In this document: positions 32,318 through 36,872 of the stretch, piece after piece | How the letters are laid out: the number at the start of each line of letters is the position of its first letter | Numbering within the stretch: the first letter of the stretch is position 1 | DNA from: Streptomyces graminilatus | GTDB lineage: Bacteria; Actinomycetota; Actinomycetes; Streptomycetales; Streptomycetaceae | Reading direction: 5' to 3' | Assembly: GCF_001418565.1 (NCBI RefSeq) | Contig: NZ_LIQQ01000050.1 | Span: 1 to 36,872 of the forward strand | DNA length: 36,872 nt | Position numbers and translations under genes: made by a program | The notes under the pieces: generated by a model | Database searches by the model: none | Told to the model about the DNA's origin: nothing | What the model saw: only the letters and a program-made list of their open reading frames with translations

Positions 32318-33925
32318 TCACTGCGGGGGGTTGCCGTGCTTTCGCGAGGGCAGGTCCGCGTGCTTGGACTGCAGCATCGCGAGCGACCTGATGAGCACCG
32401 AACGCGTCTCGGCCGGGTCGATGACGTCGTCGACCAGACCGCGCTCGGCGGCGTAGTAGGGGTGCATCAGCTCGGACTTGTACTCCTTGACCATCCGAGC
32501 CCTCATCGCCTCGGAGTCCTCGGCGTCCGCGATCTGGCGGCGGAAGATGACGTTGGCGGCACCTTCGGCGCCCATCACGGCGATCTCGTTCGTCGGCCAG
32601 GCGTAGGTGAGGTCGGCGCCGATGGACTGGCTGTCCATGACGATGTAAGCGCCTCCGTACGCCTTGCGCAGGATCAGCGAGATCCTCGGAACGGTCGCGT
32701 TGCAGTAGGCGTAGAGGAGCTTCGCGCCGTGCCGGATGATTCCGCCGTGCTCCTGGTCGACACCCGGAAGGAAGCCGGGGACATCCAGCAGCGTGACGAT
32801 CGGGATGTTAAAAGCGTCACACATCTGGACAAAGCGCGCAGCTTTTTCCGACGCCTCGATGTCCAGGACACCCGCGATGCTCATCGGCTGGTTGGCGACG
32901 ATGCCGACGACCTGGCCGCCGAGCCGGCCGAGCGCACAGATGATGTTGCGGGCCCAGCGCTCGTGGATCTCCAGGTAGTCGCCGTCGTCGACGAGCTCCT
33001 CGATGACCTTGGTCATGTCGTACGGACGGTTGCCGTCGACCGGAACGAGGTCCAGCAGGACGTCGCTGCGCCGGTCGGCCGGGTCCTCGGACTCGACGCG
33101 CGGCGGGTTCTCGCGGTTGTTCTGCGGGAGCATCGCGAGGAGGTAGCGGACCTCGGCGATGCAGGTCTCCTCGTCGTCGTACGCGAAGTGCGCCACGCCG
33201 CTGGTCCCGGCGTGCACGTCGGCGCCGCCGAGGCCGTTCTGGGTGATCTCCTCGCCGGTGACCGCCTTGACGACGTCCGGGCCGGTGATGAACATCTGCG
33301 AGGTCTCGCGGACCATGAAGACGAAGTCGGTGAGGGCGGGACTGTAGGCCGCGCCGCCCGCGCACGGGCCGAGCATCACGCTGATCTGCGGGATGACACC
33401 GGAGGCCTTGGTGTTGCGCTGGAAGATGCCGCCGTACCCGGCGAGGGCCGAGACGCCCTCCTGGATACGGGCGCCGGCGCCGTCGTTGAGCGACACCAGC
33501 GGGGCCCCGGCCGCGATGGCCATGTCCATGATCTTGTGGATCTTCGTGGCGTGGGCCTCGCCCAGCGCGCCGCCGAAGATCCGGAAGTCATGGGCGTACA
33601 CGAAGACCGTACGGCCCTCGACCGTGCCCCAGCCGGTGATGACACCGTCGGTGAACGGCTTCTTGGTCTCCAGGCCGAAGCCGGTCGCGCGGTGCCGGCG
33701 CAGTTGCTCGACCTCGTTGAAGGAGTCCGGGTCGAGGAGCAGTTCGATGCGCTCCCGGGCGGTCAGCTTGCCCTTGGCGTGCTGCGCCTCGGTGGCCTTC
33801 TCGCTGGGGCCGGCCAGGGCCTGCGCACGGATCTGGTGCAGCTCGGCCACGCGCCCGCGTGCGTCCGTCGGCTCCCCCGTCGGCTCGCCCGTGGACTCAC
33901 CCTGCGCCTCATCCAAAACGGTCAT
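32318..33925 (-). CDS. accB: Acyl-CoA carboxylase beta (carboxyltransferase) subunit, AccB type
   Basis: The 535-residue carboxyltransferase subunit that transfers CO2 from biotin to acetyl-, propionyl- or butyryl-CoA, making malonyl- and methylmalonyl-CoA for fatty acids and polyketides. Both carboxyltransferase domains are present, including GPCAGGAAYSPALTDF and KAYGGAYIVMDS. The residue after GGAY is Ile428, matching Ile420 of S. coelicolor AccB rather than Asp422 of PccB, which predicts acceptance of acetyl-CoA as well as propionyl-CoA. The N-terminus has a small GEPT repeat. ATG 33925 has no Shine-Dalgarno; TAAGGT (33937-33932) ends 6 nt upstream, suggesting a leaderless mRNA. Confidence 0.95.
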   Translation of the reverse strand: MTVLDEAQGESTGEPTGEPTDARGRVAELHQIRAQALAGPSEKATEAQHAKGKLTARERIELLLDPDSFNEVEQLRRHRATGFGLETKKPFTDGVITGWGTVEGRTVFVYAHDFRIFGGALGEAHATKIHKIMDMAIAAGAPLVSLNDGAGARIQEGVSALAGYGGIFQRNTKASGVIPQISVMLGPCAGGAAYSPALTDFVFMVRETSQMFITGPDVVKAVTGEEITQNGLGGADVHAGTSGVAHFAYDDEETCIAEVRYLLAMLPQNNRENPPRVESEDPADRRSDVLLDLVPVDGNRPYDMTKVIEELVDDGDYLEIHERWARNIICALGRLGGQVVGIVANQPMSIAGVLDIEASEKAARFVQMCDAFNIPIVTLLDVPGFLPGVDQEHGGIIRHGAKLLYAYCNATVPRISLILRKAYGGAYIVMDSQSIGADLTYAWPTNEIAVMGAEGAANVIFRRQIADAEDSEAMRARMVKEYKSELMHPYYAAERGLVDDVIDPAETRSVLIRSLAMLQSKHADLPSRKHGNPPQ

Positions 33926-34080
33926 GTAGCGACCTTACGAAGCCGAGCGAGAAAACCGGGCCGTCGACTCCGTACAGTCTCCGGCGCGTTTTCCTGGTAG
34001 CACCTGACAGAACAGCAATCACATGCAGCCAACCCGACTGCTCAGAGGGCATACTGGTTGTTGGGTTCCCACAAAGCCGT

Positions 34081-34168
34081 CGAGTGAACATCGAGTGGCG
34101 CACGAGTACGGGTCGAGTACAGGACGAGTACGGCACGAGCGTGTCACGAGCCGGGGGCGAGCAGTGCG
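34081..34168. repeat. Eight 11-bp direct repeats (CGAGTACGG-type)
   Basis: CGAG occurs at 34081, 34092, 34103, 34114, 34125, 34136, 34147 and 34158, a strict 11-bp period. The central units read CGAGTACGGGT, CGAGTACAGGA and CGAGTACGGCA; the outer units share mainly CGAG. The 11-bp period is not codon-like and puts all units on nearly one face of the helix. It lies in the 435-nt gap between divergent accB and yceI (33926-34360), which otherwise holds only promoters. Confidence 0.85.
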
Positions 34169-34276
34169 CGCGGATGGCGGACAGGGGATGCGCGCGTGCG
34201 GTGCGACAGGGCCGCTCGTGCCCGGCGGACAGGATTACGCCACTCGGGGTAACCGCGCGAATACCCCAAGGATAAG

Positions 34277-34336
34277 GTTGAAAATTGAACGGAATAGGTC
34301 TACGGTTCATCTCGTTGGACTGATTCAAGATTCAAC
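34277..34336 (+). promoter_or_regulatory. yceI promoter with flanking inverted repeat
   Basis: TTGAAA (34278-34283) and TACGGT (34301-34306) are 17 bp apart. GTTGAAAATTGAA (34277-34289) and TTCAAGATTCAAC (34324-34336) are inverted copies (11 of 13 positions) that overlap the -35 and the start of the transcript. This is a plausible MarR-like operator arrangement. Confidence 0.65.
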
Positions 34337-34360
34337 AACACGTCTCAGGGAGTGCACGTC

Positions 34361-34978
34361 ATGAGCATCTTCAGCCGCAAGAGCAGCGCCGCCGGCTCCA
34401 CCGCCGCCTCGTCCGTCGCGACCGCGGTGGCCCCCGGGCTCGCCGCGCTGACCGGCGACTACACGATCGACCCGTCCCACAGCACCATCGGTTTCGTCGC
34501 CCGGCACGCCATGGTGACGAACGTCAAGGGCAGCTTCCAGGAGTACGAGGGCACCCTGCACCTCGACGGCACCGACCCCGCCAACTCGACGGCGTCCCTC
34601 GACATCACGATGAACAGCATCGACACGGGCTCCGCCGACCGTGACGGTCACCTGAAGAGCGCGGACTTCTTCCGCACGGACGAGTTCCCGACGATGACGT
34701 TCCGCTCCACCAAGGCGGAGTCCCTGGGCGGCGACGACTACCGCATCACCGGTGACCTGGAGATCCTCGGCACCACCAAGGAGATCTCCATCGACCTGGA
34801 GTTCAACGGCGCGGCGAAGGACCCGTTCGGCAACGAGCGCGTGGGCTTCGAGGGCAAGGCGGAGATCCTGCGCTCGGAGTGGGGCCTGACGTGGAACGCG
34901 GCGCTGGAGACCGGCGGTGTGCTGGTGTCGGACAAGATCAAGCTGAACTTCGACATCTCGGCCATCAGGAACGCGTGA
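34361..34978 (+). CDS. YceI family lipocalin-like protein
   Basis: A 205-residue protein. From about residue 35 it is a YceI beta-barrel: LTGDYTIDPSHSTIGFVARH, then DGTDPANSTASLDITMNSIDT, DGHLKSADFFRTDEFPTMTF and GDLEILGTTKEISI. The family binds isoprenoid or other amphiphilic lipids. There is no signal peptide; the first 30 residues are a Ser/Ala-rich linker, so it is probably cytosolic, unlike E. coli YceI. ATG 34361 has AGGGAG 8 nt upstream; GTG 34352 is unlikely. The promoter is described separately. Confidence 0.92.
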   Translation: MSIFSRKSSAAGSTAASSVATAVAPGLAALTGDYTIDPSHSTIGFVARHAMVTNVKGSFQEYEGTLHLDGTDPANSTASLDITMNSIDTGSADRDGHLKSADFFRTDEFPTMTFRSTKAESLGGDDYRITGDLEILGTTKEISIDLEFNGAAKDPFGNERVGFEGKAEILRSEWGLTWNAALETGGVLVSDKIKLNFDISAIRNA

Positions 34979-35052
34979 GGCCACAGGTGCCGCCCCGGAT
35001 GCCGCGACGCCGGCACCGGCACCAACACCGGCACCCGCGGAGCGGAGACGAA

Positions 35053-35087
35053 CCGCCCGTCCGGTCGCTCTTCGACCGGGCGGGCGG
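35053..35087 (+). terminator. yceI terminator hairpin
   Basis: CCGCCCGTCCGGTCG (35053-35067) and CGACCGGGCGGGCGG (35073-35087) pair over 15 bp with one wobble and a CTCTT loop, 75 nt after the yceI stop. Confidence 0.75.
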
Positions 35088-35109
35088 ACGTGTGTGGGCG
35101 GGAGGGGCG

Positions 35110-35295
35110 CGCTCTGGCGTCGCGCTCGGCTCTGGCTCTGGCTTCGGCTCTGACTCCGACTTGGCTCTGGCTCTGGCTTCGGCTCCGGCTTGGCTCTGGT
35201 TCCGGCTCCGGCTCCGGCTTCGACTTGGCTCTGGCTTCGACTCCGGCTTGGCTCCGGCTCCGGCTTGGCTCCAGCTCCGGCTCTGACTCCGGCTA
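35110..35295. repeat. Hexanucleotide microsatellite (GGCTCT/GGCTCC/GGCTTC)
   Basis: About 185 bp of degenerate GGCTNN units fill most of the 34979-35335 gap between yceI and the GNAT gene, purine-poor on the plus strand. Several frames stay open through it on both strands (for example Lys-Pro-Glu-Pro or Ser-Arg-Ser-Gln on the minus strand) simply because of the repeat. I see no start site or ribosome site that would make it a gene. Confidence 0.85.
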
Positions 35296-35335
35296 ACCCG
35301 GTGCGGGGTCCTCGCACGCGAGTTAGCCTCCGGTC

Positions 35336-35833
35336 ATGACCTGGCTCCCCCGCGACTTCGTTCATCCGTCGCGCGTCGAGGTACCCGGCGGGTATCACCT
35401 GCGGCCGATTCGCGGCGCCGACGCGGCGCTCGACCACCCGACCGTCATGGGCTCGCGCGAGCGGCTGTGGAGCATCTTCGGGGAGGCCTGGGGGTGGCCG
35501 GCGGCCACCATCACCTACGAGGCGAATCTCGCCGACCTGGAGCGGCACGCCGCCGAGGCCGACGCCCACGAGTCCTTCAACTACGTACTCCTCAACGAGG
35601 ACGAGACCGTCGAACTCGGGTGCGTCTACATCGATCCGCCCGAGAAGGCCGGCGCCGACGCCGAGATCTCCTGGTGGGTCGTGGACAGCGCCGTGGGGAG
35701 TGCCGTGGAGCAGGCTCTCGACGCTCTCGTACCGCGGTGGATCGCCGACGACTGGCCCTTCGTGAAACCTCGCTTCATCGGGCGCGAACTGACCTGGGCG
35801 GAGTGGCTGCGGCTGCCTGACGCGGGCGCATAG
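35336..35833 (+). CDS. GNAT-like N-acetyltransferase family protein
   Basis: A 165-residue protein. YHLRPIRGADAALDHPTVMG and LERHAAEADAHESFNYVLL, then GCVYIDPPEKAGADAEISWW, resemble divergent GNAT acetyltransferases with beta strands around an acetyl-CoA site, although a textbook Q/RxxGxG/A motif is not obvious. The substrate is unknown. ATG 35336 lacks a Shine-Dalgarno; TAGCCT (35324-35329) ends 6 nt upstream, so the mRNA is probably leaderless. The -10 lies in a small dyad (GCTAAC 35292, GTTAGC 35322), a possible operator. Confidence 0.7.
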   Translation: MTWLPRDFVHPSRVEVPGGYHLRPIRGADAALDHPTVMGSRERLWSIFGEAWGWPAATITYEANLADLERHAAEADAHESFNYVLLNEDETVELGCVYIDPPEKAGADAEISWWVVDSAVGSAVEQALDALVPRWIADDWPFVKPRFIGRELTWAEWLRLPDAGA

Positions 35834-35908
35834 CTCAAAAGAGGCGGCTAATTTTCGCCCCTTGTGGGGTCGCTCACAGCGTTCGCATAATCCTTCAACA
35901 GATCTTGA

Positions 35909-36793
<885 letters not shown>

Positions 36794-36815
36794 TCGTCGC
36801 CGTTCGTACGGCGTC

Positions 36816-36856
36816 CACGGGTCCGGTGCTTCCCAGCGCCGGGCCCGTGTTTGTTT
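36816..36856 (+). terminator. Trypsin gene terminator
   Basis: CACGGGTCCGGTGCT (36816-36830) and AGCGCCGGGCCCGTG (36835-36849) pair over 15 bp with two wobbles, a TCCC loop and a TTTGTTT tail, 23 nt after the stop. Confidence 0.92.
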
Positions 36857-36872
36857 CGCCCCCGCCGCCCCT

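Overview
The window is chromosomal DNA from a high-GC actinomycete, almost certainly a Streptomyces. Supporting signs are very strong G/C at third codon positions, many GTG and TTG starts, HupS (an HU protein with a histone-H1-like lysine tail), the IclR regulator NdgR divergent from leuCD, two conservons (cvnA-D), AccB/AccE and a Streptomyces griseus-type trypsin. From memory, gene content and order match the core-chromosome region of S. coelicolor around SCO5535-SCO5565. I see no insertion sequence, prophage, CRISPR array or rRNA.

Layout. 1-1060: the 5' part of a DAK2/FakA-like gene (minus) divergent from rpmB. 1070-3950: thiL-thiD (minus), facing a small Lrp-type ligand-binding gene and a lipoprotein gene. 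3950-7100: envelope operon plsC-gpsA-ddlA (minus), linking phospholipid precursors and peptidoglycan. 7300-8170: cofC/fbiD (coenzyme F420) and a small OB-fold-like gene. 8260-9280: hupS and a small conserved gene. 9540-12490: leuCD divergent from ndgR. 12660-13900: a DUF4188 gene divergent from a MerR regulator. 13980-14520: five tRNA genes (Glu, Gln, Glu, Glu, Gln in coordinate order, all minus). 14610-17630: a HAD phosphatase and a large secreted protein. 17740-20010: a FAH-family gene overlapping gltX. 20226-20414: an orphan 62-residue peptide gene. 21020-31820: two tandem four-gene conservons. 32058-33925: accB-accE. 34361-36793: yceI, a GNAT-like gene and a secreted trypsin.

How genes work together. 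CvnA (membrane sensor with a GHKL ATPase domain), CvnB (roadblock/LC7), CvnC (DUF742) and CvnD (small GTPase) form a bacterial GTPase signalling module. It is present here twice, back to back, with nearly identical B and D partners but very different CvnA linkers. leuCD and ndgR share a control region carrying a palindrome inside the ndgR promoter spacer. accB and accE supply the carboxyltransferase and epsilon subunits of acyl-CoA carboxylase.

The most unusual non-coding signals are: eight CGAG units spaced exactly 11 bp between accB and yceI; strong inverted repeats upstream of and between the conservons; a dispersed intergenic repeat carrying an identical 21-bp arm in three places; a hexanucleotide microsatellite after yceI; a 10-bp inverted repeat at the trypsin promoter; and at least seven start codons with a -10-like box ending exactly 6 nt upstream and no Shine-Dalgarno, which suggests leaderless mRNAs.
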